A DNA stretch of 64,000 nt from Isoetes taiwanensis (GCA_021234155.1 JAJEKV010000008.1:8396445-8460444), one strand, 5' to 3'. Numbered from the stretch's first letter, positions 23,171 to 36,164 are shown. Program-made: numbers and translations. The notes: generated from the sequence alone by a model not told the origin.

Positions 23171-25215
23171 TCATTTCTTTTCTTTCTTGACTCTCCTGGC
23201 CAAGTACCTCTCCACTGCATTTCCTTCTTCTTCTTCACCTATGTCATCTGACTCATTGGACACCTCACTAGCATGAACTGTAGCAGCAATGGCTGGACTG
23301 TCAAGCACAACCTTAGGCAATTGAACACTATCCAGTGCTTCCTGCAACACTGAAATTAAGGACAGTATTAATGCAATTGAAATGAATTCCTTAATTGAAA
23401 TTGCAAAACTTACATGCTGCTGATTTATCTTCTAGGTTGACATCAAGTTTTTTCCTGGAAGGGGGGTAGCACCTGCCAAGAAAGGAATTCTTTCAGATAA
23501 ATTCAGCATGCAAATACCATAGATGTAATAAGACATCCTTACCTTTTGAAGTACTATGCAATGGACTGCCATCTTCTGCCATAAAAGAACAAATAATCAG
23601 CAAAATGTGGAAGAGTTCAAATACAATTTTATCATTCCAATTAGATAACATACCTTCAGTATTCAAGCCCAGGAGTTCATCACGTAAGAACTTTGCATTC
23701 TCCTGGCCTGTGCTAAACTTGGGCAATTTTGTAATGTTGGGACTTTTTGACAGCTTATAATTCTCAGAATCTGCAATGCAAAACAACAGACAAGACATCA
23801 GTAAAAGCAAAAAAAACATAGAAACAGCACCTTTAAAGCACTTACAGTCAATGTCCTTAGCCTTCTTCAGAGCACTCCTTGTCATCCTCTTTCTCATTTT
23901 TCTTGCAGGTAATTCTGCTTCAGATTCAGATTCTGCAGAAGATTGCTCAACATTCTTCTTCCTTTTCATTATGTTGAATTCCTCAGATTTCTTCAGCAGG
24001 CTCTTCTTCAGCAGATTCTTCAACATTTTCTTCAGCAGCCTCTTCTTCAACATCAATAATATTCTTCTGTTCACTCACATGGCCGAGCTCGACCAGAAGT
24101 GAATGTGGCACAGATTCACCACAACCAGAAACAATACAATGCATGGACTCAAGCACAGCAGAAAAACAAAAAACATGAAATTTATGTGTGCACTTCAGCT
24201 CAATATGCATAGCATATTCATCACTGAAGGAAAAACCACATATCCCACAAGTGCTAGCAGAGCTAAAAGAAAAATTGTAAATACCCATTGTGATGTTAAT
24301 GGGGTTTACCTTCTTGTTCTGCAGTGAAGAAATCTGGGCTGCTCTTGCATGCCACAATTCCATGGCTTGCTCATATGATTTTACATCATTCTTTGTCATC
24401 TTGATCTGTTCTTTTATGTTCTTGAATCTGTCCTTTCCCATAGAAGAGAGTGTCTTGTCCAAAGAAGCCTACCAAAGACATCTTCCTCACACTTCATAAC
24501 AAATTGCAGTCCTTTGCATTTCTGGATCATCAGCAAATGTTAATGTCATGTCCATTCTAGTCTTCCTTTTTTCTTCTATGGCATCAGCCAAACTGTCGCA
24601 AGATGCCTTGGCTGTAGCCATGCTGCCCTCTAACCTAAGAGCATCATTTTCCAAATTGCAAAGCTTCCCTTCTGCTTCAAACTTCATTTCCTCCAATTTC
24701 TTAACCTGTGCAAGAACACTGTCGAAAGTATTCAGAGGTGTCCTTTTGGCCTTCTTCTTCAAGGAGTCCTGGTAGGCATCGGCAGCAAAGGAGGCCCAAT
24801 TGACTCTAAACTCCTTCTTCCGAGCCAATGCGTACCGTTGTATCTTTGCCAAGCAAATGCCCGAGCAAATTGAGTTCGCACCTCATTATTCGGCAACTTC
24901 TTTTGATAAACTTTCGCCACAAGATCCAATAATTCCTACTCAAAGCTGTGTTTAATCTCCTTCACATTGATCTTTCCGTTATGAAGCGGAACTTTCCATA
25001 CGGATAAGAAGTCGGATTCAGGGACTTCTTCTGCCTTGATCTGCTTCGGCTTTCTGCCAGAAGAGGGTAAACCCTGGAATTTTTCGAATTCAAATTCTGT
25101 TCTGGCAAATACCTACAACAAAGATCACATGAATTAGAAAAGGATAACAAAAATAGAAAGAAAAAAAAAACCAAACTTGCAGGCCGCAGCTCACCTTACG
25201 ACCTCCGGAATCCAT
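23171..25215 (-). pseudogene. Accessory gene of transposon 1: coiled-coil protein with RING-like finger
   Basis: Minus-strand gene converging on the transposase. Exon 1 (25195-25215) encodes MDSGGRK; the second exon starts at 25112. Parts in order: FLSVWKVPLHNGKINVK; FARAFAWQ then KKEFRVNWASFAADAYQ; a coiled coil with LAQVKKLEEMKFEAEGKL (24487-24852); KDRFKNIKEQIKM; a Cys/His cluster CGICGFSF, KCTHKFHVFC and CIVSGCGE (exon starting about 24264) spaced like a RING finger; acidic and basic tails; a last exon (23171-23346) ending RRVKKEKK. One in-frame stop and about two frameshifts are present. The FAW...KEFRVNW...SF block recurs in the equivalent gene of transposon 2. The protein may assist transposition or act on host ubiquitin pathways; both are guesses. 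Confidence 0.65.
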
Positions 25216-25540
25216 CGGCTTCGAGCAAGCAAGCAAGCAAGGAATCGATCAAGCAAAGAATCGGCTTCGAGCAAGCAAGGAGGCGGTTTGGAATTCGAAA
25301 TGTAAGGGAATTAAAAGTTTACGACCAGTTCGAATGATTATCTGCATGTTCGATCATTTCGCGCGCAGAAATCGAAGCTCTGCTACAGCCCTGCACCAGA
25401 CCGTACCTGACACTTCAGACTGGCCGTAGCAAAACTTCAATACGCCCGTCCTCGCACACTTCAAAACTTCAACACGCCCGTCTCGTAAGCGAACCAGCAC
25501 CAAAATATAGGTGCTGATGACGTGCTGAAATTTCGCGTTT

Positions 25541-25567
25541 TTGTACACCTCAATTAAAAAAACACCC
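25541..25567 (-). repeat. Right terminal inverted repeat of transposon 1
   Basis: Reverse complement of the left end, followed by the TCCG target duplication. The subterminal part (25500-25540) carries two GTGCTGA motifs facing outward, mirroring the left end. Confidence 0.85.
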
Positions 25568-27674
25568 TCCGGCAGTTCTGACAGTTTTTACCTGCATTCT
25601 TGCCCTTTTACCAGCATTTTAACTATTTTTTACCTGCAGATTTGCAGAATTGCTCCTACTCAAAGCTTCACGTAACAACAATTTCATTATATTGTTAACA
25701 CGAGGATGCATGCCTAACACAGCAGAATTGAAACTATAATGAAATTGTTGTATACAGGAACTGTACTGATACAAGAAGTAACTTGAGGTGGGGTGGGGTG
25801 AGACGTTGATAGCCTTTATGTTCTAAGTCCTCATGCATTCAAGACGTTTATATCTTCTATCCTTTGTCACTATCTTAACTTTATAACTCTACAAGAAAGG
25901 GGGTTGATACATTATTGGCTTTGTTACAAATGAGTGCTTCATACCTAACAATTGGTATATACTGAATAAATAATGCCTTCACGTGGTATGTTCAAGTCCG
26001 CATTTAAATGAGGGTCCATGCAATGTGCATGGTCAATTTCACACTAGGATTCTCTTATATCGTGTCGTCATGAATATATCGTAATTGAATGTCATAAGAA
26101 GACTGAGTCTTGTCGTTGCCGCCATAGGTACTGAGTTTTGCGAGCCTCTTCTTGGTCCATGTACAATTCATAAACAAAACAAAACAACACAAAACAAAAC
26201 CCCACGTTCAAACCATTAATAAGCCCCGACACATAAAATGACCTAACAAGAACCATGAAAACGAAACGACAACAAGAAAACATGAAAACACATTCTCGGG
26301 CCACCGTAGGGCAACCCTCCGTGCGCAGCACCTTGTTTCTTATTGTTTTAAGTAGCTAGCTATGATACTCTTATAACTATGGTTAATTCATACCAATGGA
26401 AGAGCTATATTCCATGTCTTAGACATTTGCCAAAATATGCATACTGGCACTTTGTGCCTTTTTCATTAACAACTTTAGCAACATCCGACTTAAAACTCAG
26501 GTTGCTAAAAGTGTTAATAAGTTGTGTGAAATTTGCCAAATGCCTCAACACTTTAACAAGGAAAGAACGACGGATTTATGTTTATATTCCTGTTTGTAGA
26601 CGACATTTATGTTAGTGGTGAAAGTGCTCTAGGAATGAGGATATTGCTTGAATCAACCGTGTCATCATATACCACGTTCTCAAGGAATCTACCCACATGA
26701 ATGAAAGACTCTTGGGTCAATTCTGACATTGTTAAAGTAACCCGCACGCACACCATATCAAGCTCCCTAAAGCATTGGCTAAAGGGAACTCATAACAACT
26801 TTAGCAATTGCTTACATTAATTGCTTATATGTGAATCAATTTGGTTATCCTTGTGAGATAGCACTATCCCCTTCGACATATAGTTGTGCTAGATTTTGAA
26901 TGAGCAAAAGTAGATTCCATTTTCAATAACCTAGCCTGGTTCATTGTTACATAAAAAATGTGCCATGTGGCATGAAGCAGTCTGTTTAAATAATTGCAAT
27001 GGTGCCAATTATAATGTGAGGCTATTTTTTTTGAGGTCGCATCAGTCCTTAAGTGAAGGTAACTGGCTTATGTATATTCTATCACCGACAATTTGTAGTA
27101 TCTCCAACATCTTAGATTTAAACATTTTCAATAGATAGATAGATAGATAGAAATTTTAACGTTCCTCTTTAGGACACATTGAAACAATCTCTAAATGGCA
27201 GGACAATGTAACACATATTCAATATCCATATAAATCATACACATTACCATCATCTGCAAATCCTCGCTCTAGCTAAATTCCGATGGATAGTGCTATCTTA
27301 GCCATTCAAATTTAAATTCGTTAAATGCACGGGGATGGCCTCCTCCCCTCATTCCTTAAAGAAAATTTAAAGTCATAACACCAGAATCTTGACGAGTAAA
27401 AAGCAATCTCCTAACCATTATCTAGATGCATGTACACCTGTACCACATACTATCAACGTTGAGTTATATGTGAAATCTGGGCCATAAGCAAACAAATCTT
27501 TTGCATACGACCAACGAACAAATTAAACAAACATTTCTATACATCCTTGCCTATTACATGTAGCTAAAGCCCAGCAACGAATAACCAAACAATTATGACA
27601 CAAGTTTTTGCCCTTTAGATATTCTCAAACTAAATCCATTATCTTTTATTAATTATGAACTTATGCCTATTAAA

Positions 27675-27703
27675 AGCCCAGCTATGCTGTGCACTTTTTC
27701 TAG
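27675..27703 (+). mobile_element. Helitron 3' terminus, duplicated copy
   Basis: Equivalent of 13194-13221. The hairpin now has one mismatched base (GCCCAGC against GCTGTGC), followed by CTAG (27700-27703) and T. Confidence 0.6.
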
Positions 27704-27798
27704 TGATACTATGTTGTTGAAATATATATTTTATCTAATTCCTAAACCCTTTTTTAACTTCATTCTCCTAATTTTTCTCCTTTTTTTGTGAAGGATAT

Positions 27799-28285
27799 TA
27801 TAATGGAAGGCAAAGACCCAGGGGCTACGTCCTTGAATGGGCTCTTGTAGAGCTAATCACAAATCCACTGGTGATGGAAAAGGCCCAAAACGAATTAGAT
27901 AACATACTGGGAAACAAAAGGTAAGTTGAAGAAGAAGACATAACCAATTTGGAGTATGTGCAGGCAATTGTGAAGAGAACAATAAGACCATCCACCTTTA
28001 GCCTTTCTCCCTCATGCATGTGGCCCCGATAAGGATGGTAATGTGGGCAACTACCACATTCCCAAAGGCACCTATGTGTTGACAAATATTTGGCAAATAG
28101 GCTGTGATCCTAAGGCTTGGGAAATTCCAAATATCTTTAATCCCGACAGGTTTATTGGCAATAAATAGATGTTAAAGGAAGGGACTTTTACATTATCCCC
28201 TTTGGTTCTGGTAGAAGAATATGTCCTTGCATGCCCTTTGGACTCTATATATTGCATATAATTCTAGCCCATTTGCTCCATACCT
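27799..28285 (+). pseudogene. Cytochrome P450 remnant (copy 2)
   Basis: Second copy of the C-terminal P450 exon, with the same I-helix, FNPDRFIG and PFGSGRRICPCM motifs and the same breaks as copy 1. The gene was therefore already dead when the segment was duplicated. Confidence 0.85.
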
Positions 28286-28710
28286 TCAACTAGTTACTGG
28301 GGAACTAGACATGAGTGATGTATTTAGCACATCTGTCCACCTTAAACAACCCCTGCACGCCTTTGCTACCCCTCATTACATTTTCTTAGATTTTATCTAT
28401 TGTTTAAATTTGGTTTTTCCGATCTAGAGGAAAAATTTTTAGATTTTTTTTTAAGTTAGTTTTCGAAGGTTATGGGGTTTTTTTTGCTAGCGGAAAATTT
28501 TCACGGTGTTCCAAAAATCGGGCCTTGCCCTTTACCACGAAATTCAATTATGGTGTCTCTTATCCATCCCTAATTTTTTGGCGGCAGGAGCATGACATGG
28601 AAGATCTGAGCTATGGTTTCGGCATGGAAGACACGGTTGGCATTACAATACAGGCCATTATTAGCCCTAATTGTGATCGGCATAGATGATTCTGACCTCT
28701 AGACATGACG

Positions 28711-31150
28711 GACCGTTTTGTGGTTATCTGAGTTCGGATTCTCTGAGGATTCTTTGAGGCCAGGTAAAAGAGCCATGTGCTTCTTTGAGTTCGTTTTGTG
28801 CTTCTTTGTGGCTGAACGGCTTCTTCGTTGCAGACGGCCATGTATGATTATAGTTTCAAATCACGCCAGCATCATTCGCCAGGTTCATTATAATTTGTTT
28901 TTTTTGCACTCCTGAATATCCCTTTGATTTTTCTTCTGTATTTTCATCTGCAGTCACTGATTCATCTCCTACTGCTCCGGGAAGAGTGAAATTACCACTC
29001 GACTTTGTGGATGAGGATGGATACATGTTTTGTTCCTTCAACGAATCTATACCTGGAACAACCTCTAATAGAAGGCATGCCAATATGAGCTTGCTCAGGA
29101 GAAAATATGATGAAGGGGAAGCTTGATGAAGCCGAGGTTTGCTAATGTTTTTTTGTGATTTTTATTCAATAAGATTGCGTAGGCTTCTTCATGCATCTGA
29201 GCTGGAAACTTCTTAACTTATATTATAATGTTGTGTAATGGACCGCACCCTAGATCTGACGGCCACAAATGACCCGACCAGATCTAACGGTCCAAAACAA
29301 AGCTCTTTTTTTAAACGTGATCTCATGGTCCCCTTTTTTTTTTCGTCCCCCTTTTTTTTCGTTGGCCATAGCAGCATGTCGACTCTCCAAACCTCGGAAA
29401 GCAAGGAGCTTTTGCAACCCCGGAAAGCAAGGGGCTTTTGCTTCCGGTAGCCACAGCGGCAACCAGACATTGTTTCTCAGTTGGTTTTCGTTTCTTGGTC
29501 TGATGCCTGAATTTTCTTACAGAAATCAATTAGGTATTCGAAGCAAGCACGACTATGGCGAGACTCTACTGAGACCAGACTCATAAGAGATCCACATTGC
29601 TGCCTTATGCTAAAAATCTTGAGGCTGGATGCCGCAGCCTTTAGAGCAAGATCAAGAAAGATTACAGGGAATGTCTTGATGCTTGGTTCGAGAGAAGCTT
29701 TTCAATTCATGGGATGCATCCATAATTTATTTTCAGATCTAAGATGCGGCCATGGGGAGTTATGTGATTTAAGTTCTTTTATGGAATCAGGTTTGTACAA
29801 ATTCATGATTATCTAGATTTCCAAGAACTTCCTCTACAAGCTATTCTATTGTCTGTTTGAATATTGCATTAGACTCCTTTGGTAGAACGTCTAATCTATT
29901 AGGGAAGTATATATTACGAAGGAGCCACTCTGCAAGTATATTTTTTCGAGGTAAATTGACTGCCAAGAACTTCTTCTTTCTATTGAGCTTTGATAATAAA
30001 GAAGGTAATGGATCAAAGAAAGAAGAGAAGGCAGAGCAGAAAGCAAAAAGAGATGGATGCTGGATTCCATGGCAACTTTCAAGGATGTATATATGCTCTT
30101 CAGCTTTTAGTAGAAAACCATGAAAGCTTTTGACTGCATCAAAGTTCACTCTGCAGAGACTACTTAAACCTCTATTTTGGTGTTACCTCATTTATGCAAT
30201 GTCCTTTGGTGTTCCAGAAGGCTGCAAATGGCTTGCCAATGGCAGATGGATGCAATTTGAGTTGCAAGGGGTGATCCTGTGGACTGGCCTGTGAACTTCC
30301 TATCCTAGAGAATTTGTTCATATTCTCAAGGATTTGGCTCTATGCAGGCCCATAACTATTGTAACCCAAGTGTAAAGAGTCCATGCCAAGGTTTTTCAAT
30401 TACATGCGGATTCCTGAAAATCTTGGTTTTGTAAACGACTTTATGCTAAGGTTTTTCAATTATCATGCACATTCTTGAAAATCTTGGTTTTCTTATGACG
30501 TTAAGGGACTTCAATCATTTGGTATAATGTCTTTCTTATATGCTGGGTATTGATATATTTAGGTTTGGAAGATATGAACATCTCTGATATACGAAGTATC
30601 TATTTATATTTATGAAGGAGCCAATCTGCAAGTATATTTTTTCGAGGTAAATTGACTGCCAAGAACTTCTTCTTTCTATTGAGCTCAACTATTCCCCTAA
30701 GGAAAATGGTGCTACTTACGTACGTGACTGTTTCATTGGCTATGTTTGGCATGATACTTACATACTGAGCCCCTTTACACCACAATCGCACAGTTGCAGA
30801 CAATAATTCATTCTTCTTCTAATTTCACATATCTCATGCAGGGATATGACTTGCTCATAGGTATGTTGGAGTTCATTACTGGAGGTGTATGCTAGAAACG
30901 AAATTATGCTTCCTAAGTCTGCATAATCTAAAGAGAATTTTACCAGAATAATCATCATATCTAGATTTAGTCATGTTTGGTCAAATTTTAGTTTTCCATT
31001 TGTTTCTTTGTGTATGCATATTTCAGTGAAAAACAAAGAAAATAGTTCCCCATGCATGTTTCTATGTGTATGCATGTTTCTTGCAGCAGGAACTGACTTT
31101 TGGCCAAACTAGCAGGCTCTCACGGGTAAATGAACAGACAAGCCATTGAA
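28711..31150. other. Low-content DNA with a 72-bp direct repeat
   Basis: Exon-like pieces occur on the plus strand near 28834-28880 and 28954-29128 (RVKLPLDFVDEDGYMF, bordered by CTGCAG/), but the gene is not recognised. Positions 29918-29989 and 30614-30685 are near-identical 72-bp direct repeats (GAAGGAGCCA..CTATTGAGCT). T/C-rich low-complexity sequence lies at 29330-29360. Nothing else is supported. Confidence 0.45.
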
Positions 31151-31154
31151 AGAG

Positions 31155-31760
31155 AAGTGAGTTTCAGAAATTCTTTCTCTTTCAAGAAACAATCTGAAAG
31201 GGCATATTCCATTTGAAGTTGGAATGTTGGATGCATTGTAACATCTGTATCTGTGGAGTAACCACCTTACGGACAGTATTCCAGCTACTCTATCTAACTG
31301 CTCCCAACTCCAAATTCTAGCTGTTGCAATGAATTCTTTGACAGGTCCAATCCCGGTATCATTATCTAATTGTGCGCAACTTCAATAGCTAACTCTAACT
31401 GGAAATTTGTTGAATGGTGAAATTCCATCCTCTGACCCAATGTTTTCTCCTCCAAGCCCTCCATTTTTCTAGGAACAACGTGACTGCATTGCAGAGACTG
31501 GAAATCCTATATTTATATAACAATCAGCTTATAGGCATGCTTCATGTTTCAGAGCTTAGCAATATAAAAAACAGGCTTGACTGTTCTATCTTAAACTTTA
31601 TGGAAAAATTCCCATCCTCATTTCAATGATTTGTCCAAAAACATTTGATAGGACAGATACCTTCCATTATTGGAGATTTGAAGAACTTAGATACCTTTTA
31701 CCTGTAGAGCAATGGTATTACAGGAAGCATTCCAACATGGAGGTTGCAACATCTGTTCTA
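31155..31760 (+). pseudogene. Leucine-rich-repeat receptor remnant
   Basis: Plus-strand relics of plant extracellular LRRs, which in intact genes form the ligand-sensing part of receptor-like kinases or proteins. Visible repeats include SLSRNNLKGHIPFEVGMLDA, LYLWSNHLTDSIPATLSNCS, AMNSLTGPIPVSLSNCAQLQ, TGNLLNGEIPSS, and later DLKNLDTFYL with NGITGSIP. This is the plant-specific LxGxIP type. Stops occur about once per repeat, and frames shift after the fourth repeat. No transmembrane or kinase part is visible nearby. Confidence 0.85.
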
Positions 31761-32970
31761 GCAGTCTTCTCAAGAGGACAGAGATACGAAGCTGCATAGC
31801 TGCTGCCAGAAAACAATGAGCATTGATAATTTTCTCCGTAACTCCCTGGTTCATTGAACAGGTCTACCCATTTGCTTTCGATCATTGAGGCAAGTCTGAA
31901 ACCGCGCCCATCTATTATCTTTCAAGGACTCTCTTCAAGCCATTGTTTTATTCTAGCTCAATCCAGTCATTTTCCTGCAGATTCGTGACGTCTTTCACAT
32001 CCTTGCTATTCTGTGACACGATTCGAGTTTCTCCTCTTTCATCATGGTCCTACCTTGGCTGGTTTGCAGATGTTAAAGAAGATGTGCGAAGAGCCTTAAC
32101 CTCATCTTTTGTATTACTTAGACTGCTATGCCCTGCTTCTTAGAATGTCATTAATGTATGTCTTTTAGATTTTGTGGACTAAGCATTCTATTTATTCCTC
32201 ATGTGTTCCATTATTTGATGAATGGTTATGTGATTTGTCTCTTAATAAGTACAACTTGCATTCTGGAAGTGCGTTTGCGTGCATACTTTGAACATGTTGC
32301 ATGATATGGGAATTTCGAATAAGAACAATGTTTTATTACATAATGTACTTTAACAGAAAGATCCCTTGGATTAAGAATAATCACAGGGGAGTTACTATGC
32401 TAGGCCCATATCTATGGTTTGTATTGAATATTTGTCCACTACTAAAGTTTGCACTTTCCTAACATAGCTTGAACTGCCATCATAAATATTAATATGCAAT
32501 CAAGAGTTGGTATTAGAAACAAAATATTGGCCTTAATGACAATTATCTTGGGACCCTAATTAGAAGCTCCATCTTTCAAGGAGCATTGATCCCAAGTTTG
32601 TACAATTATTTGTGTGAGGCATCTTTGTGCTTCATGCGACGAATGTCGAATGTAATTGAGAAAAGAAATATCAGCTTTTAAGCGGGCTTAGCTAGGGCTA
32701 GCAATTGGCACCATGAAGGAATGTACAAATGTAAAATTCAAACTTGACACCACTATTTGTGTATTTAGGAACAATCAAGAATTCACTTTGTAGACCACAT
32801 GTGGATGCTCATCGTAGGTGACAATACAATATGCACATATACCTAGAGCATTTGTATGAGCATTTATACAAACATATATCTAGATAAGCAAATAACTTAT
32901 GTGGAGGTTGTTCTGTGGATGTTGTGCAATGGAACATCACTATAATTATGTGACCCCATATCTTAAGGAA
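31761..32970. other. Intergenic DNA
   Basis: AT-rich, no recognised gene, repeat or transposon end. Confidence 0.4.
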
Positions 32971-32974
32971 TGTT

Positions 32975-33724
32975 TTGGTTACATAAACAATCATTAATGT
33001 TTCTCACGCTTCAACTGCCTTACTATAATCACATCCAAAACCGATTGCAAACTATTCTATTCTATTCTATTCTTTAAGAAAAATGCAAACCCTTACTGCG
33101 TTTTGAATACAAGAACTTGCTCAAACAATGACTAATGTTTTTCATGCTTAAGCGACCTTCGTACAATCACACATAAAGCCAAGATCGTTCCAATGTCCCT
33201 CCGCCCCATCCGACAGCCAAGATTAGTCCGTCTGTTCCTTTAACTTTGGTCGATGACTTGGATTGTTCCATGTGCCATGTTAGTATCTTCTCAAATGAAA
33301 TGGTGCGACGTCGAATAGTGTATCCAAACACGACTGCCTTATTTTGCCTGGATGCAACGGATGGGTGTTCACATGACCTTCTTAAGGTTTTTTAAAGCTC
33401 TCCAAAAAGCTTATAACCATTTCCATGACATAATTCTCCAAGAACAAAACCAACACCCTCTAAGAGTGACCTGGCTTCAAAATTTACAAAACTAATTTTT
33501 CTGTAAAAAAACGCATAACAAGAAACAATTGTGCGCGATTCGCCCAACACAAATATAATCAAATATTCATTAACACTAGCAACCTCCCATCAATCATAAT
33601 TTCAGTTCCGATCTACTGCATTTTGAACATAGGAAGCTGCTTAAACAACCACTAATGTTTTTCATCGTTGAACTGCCTTGGTATAATCACACAGAAAGCC
33701 CACCAACGGTGGGCAATTTTCTAG
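32975..33724 (+). mobile_element. Helitron 3' end with three subterminal repeats
   Basis: Hairpin GCCCACC-AAC-GGTGGGC (33698-33714), then AATTTT and CTAG (33721-33724) followed by T: a Helitron 3' end. Upstream, a motif of the type CTAATGTTTTTCAT..TGAACTGCC..TATAATCACAC occurs near 32993, 33131 and 33650, marking subterminal repeats. A short TATTC microsatellite lies at 33056-33075. The 5' end was not found and no Rep/helicase frame is present, so it is non-autonomous. Confidence 0.65.
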
Positions 33725-36164
33725 TTATAAGAAGATCATCGAGCTCTTCTAAAGAGAGAACATTGAGCCCAGCTTTGCATCTATTACAAGTGCTCATAGG
33801 CCATGCAGCAAGTGAATGCTGTATTTGTCCATGGTTGTAGTTCTATCCTTGAAGCAGATTGAATTAACCATTATTCATTTTCACTAAAATTGTTCTGATG
33901 GAAGATATGGCTTTGGCTTTGGTTCTGATGTTTTGAGTTGCTTAATAATAGTCATCTCATTGGATGAGGTAGATACATGTTAGATTTTTATTGCCACAAT
34001 GGTAATTTAATTGCTAGCATGGAAAACGAGCTTCCCTAGCGCAGAAGATGAGCTTTGGACATTCTAAAATCCATTGTTCTTGATGAGATTGCATGTATGC
34101 ATTATTTAACAGCCCGATGGACGCATCATTTTCATAGTACATGCCAGAAAGAAGCAGCAAGTTTTGGCATGCATGATGTGATTCTTAAATTGAGTGACTG
34201 ATTTTGCTTTTGGGCTCTTAAATCTCTCAAACTGCCATGAAATTGAAATGCTGGTGGCGTTACTTGCAAGTTTGTGCATGAACAAATGGATGAGAGAACA
34301 TGCATAATGAATGATTTCCAAGCATTTGAGCTTGCTGCAGGCTGGATCCAATGCAACAGATATGATAAAATGACTGGCCTTTTATCTTTGTCTTGCAGAA
34401 TCTAAATCATCTGATTGAGTGGGGATAATTCCATCTTAAAGATACGAAGGAGCTTTGTTTTTGGTATTAATGTTTGATATGAAGATTGTTATCCATCCTT
34501 AATGTTCTTATTTCTTACAGTTAGTAACTTAATAGGTAAATCCATAATTTAGACCCTTTTTAGCTATTAACTATTGTTATCGGACAATGCCCTTCCTGGC
34601 ACTGCATGCGCATCGACCCGGAACTAGCAGCTATATTATGCAGGTTTTGTATATGAATTTATGCAGTTTGTGCTTCTCATATTTACTTTAAAACTTGGCA
34701 TTTTTTATGCACTTTCCAAAGTCCGCTTATGCTTTGCATTTATTCTAACTATTTCTCTCTCATGCATAAAGAAGACCATTTGTCGTACAAAAAATGCAGA
34801 GTGCAGAATATAGACAGTTGATCTTGCTTTAGGTTTTTAGTTTCAATTTATTTTCTTTCTTTTGCTTTGCTTAGGATAAAAAAAGAAAAAGAAATTGTGT
34901 TCGTATTGTGACTAGATTCTATCTTTCCTTGGGAACTACTTTTTTATTTGTTGGCATTAGGTTCTTGCATCAATATACTAGAGTATTATCTAATTGTGTG
35001 GATGATGTGCCTGCCCCTTTCCAATAGCCGGTGACGGGGAAGAAACAAGCGAAGTCAAAACTCCGACTTCTAGAATGCTTATCTGGATAATGCAGCAGAG
35101 GTGCAATATGCTAAATATAACTGTAAGATCCCTTTTGCATTCAAGTTATGATGTTATATATATGAGCATATGGTCTGTTTGTATATCACCACTCTGCCTT
35201 TCAGTTCGGTTACAACTGACATTTGCAATAGCTTCCATGTGGGCCTACTATATCCACATTTAGTCTGTTCATATGTTTGTGTCCCATATTAAACACCTAC
35301 AATTTATCTTCCTAACTTTATGCATGTGTAATTTGCTTTGCAGAAAATTGAAGCCAACACGCCCTTTTATAAATGTTTTCGAGATGTCACCACATGCATG
35401 CGGATCCAACAAGTTTGATCTCTTTAATTCATCTTAAGTTTCACATCTTTATCTATAAGTAATATGCTCGGTTACAAGTTGTCGTGTTGCCACAAACTTT
35501 CATGTGAGTTTAATTTATTCACATTTCATTTGTGTGATTACGTCCTCCAACTTTAAACCATCTGTCAGGCCTGTTTGTATTATCTGTTCTATTTCCTTAA
35601 ATGGAAGTAACTGAAGCGAGGATTTATTTCCTCACAAATCCATGGCTGCTGGAATTCCATTTTTCATTATCTTGCAGTTATGACATCAAATCTCACTTTG
35701 TTTAAATGGGTAATTTTCAACTAGATGAGTTTCAAAATTTAATTATGCTTGAACAAAGGGACACATGCCATTTTACCCAATTTCTAAATTTTCCAGCCTC
35801 ACTCTTCTTTATTTGGGTAATGTGTGAAGAGTGGCCAGCCTTTTAAAGGTTTCCTTATCTGTGATGTTTTGGTATTTCCTCAGGTCCTTAATAATTGGTT
35901 GAGATATATGATGATGCAACTTTACATGACATGCAATTTTGTTTACATCTATTTCCTACTCTTTAAATTCTATTAGTCATCTTATACTCATTACATCATT
36001 AACTTATTTGAGGCAAGTCCCATTCTAGGTTGGGATTCTTTACTCTATAGCTTTTAGTTATTGTCTTGCTATGCATTTTCACAGGAAATTTCTCTCAAAT
36101 TACAGAAATTGAAGGTTGAGGCTGCTGGCTTTTCAAGTTCACATTTGCATAGCATGTAGATCTA
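33725..36164. other. Intergenic DNA up to the chromovirus
   Basis: No recognised coding region. Open frames here are short and lack family motifs. The last bases TCTA (36161-36164) recur just after the element's far end and may be its target duplication. Confidence 0.4.

Larger units (their letters stand above)
18324..25567. mobile_element. DNA transposon 1, 7.24 kb, with terminal inverted repeats
   Basis: The left end GGGTGTTTTTTTAAT and following bases match the right end in inverted orientation over 27 bp with one mismatch (C/T at position 16). Both ends are flanked by TCCG (18320-18323 and 25568-25571), a 4-bp target duplication. Inside lie two convergent multi-exon genes: a DDE-like transposase on the plus strand (18656 to about 22343) and an accessory gene on the minus strand (23171-25215). 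GTGCTGA/TCAGCAC motifs cluster just inside both ends. The superfamily is not one I can name. The GGGTGT start recalls PIF/Harbinger ends, but the transposase and target duplication do not fit. Confidence 0.85.
25573..28710. repeat. 3.14-kb duplicated segment, copy 2
   Basis: Same content and order as 11092-14230. It begins one base after the target duplication of transposon 1 and ends at ATGACG (28710), after which the sequence differs from copy 1. It contains only the 5' tip of the unknown gene: exon 1 and the first 18 bases of exon 2. Confidence 0.95.

Noticed and set aside
18324-25567. PIF/Harbinger transposon, because the ends begin GGGTGTTTT
   Set aside because: The target duplication is TCCG rather than TTA/TAA, and the transposase lacks Harbinger motifs.
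34106-34356. Overlapping minus-strand frames rich in Cys and His
   Set aside because: No family motif, no splice context, and two overlapping frames of similar length suggest chance.
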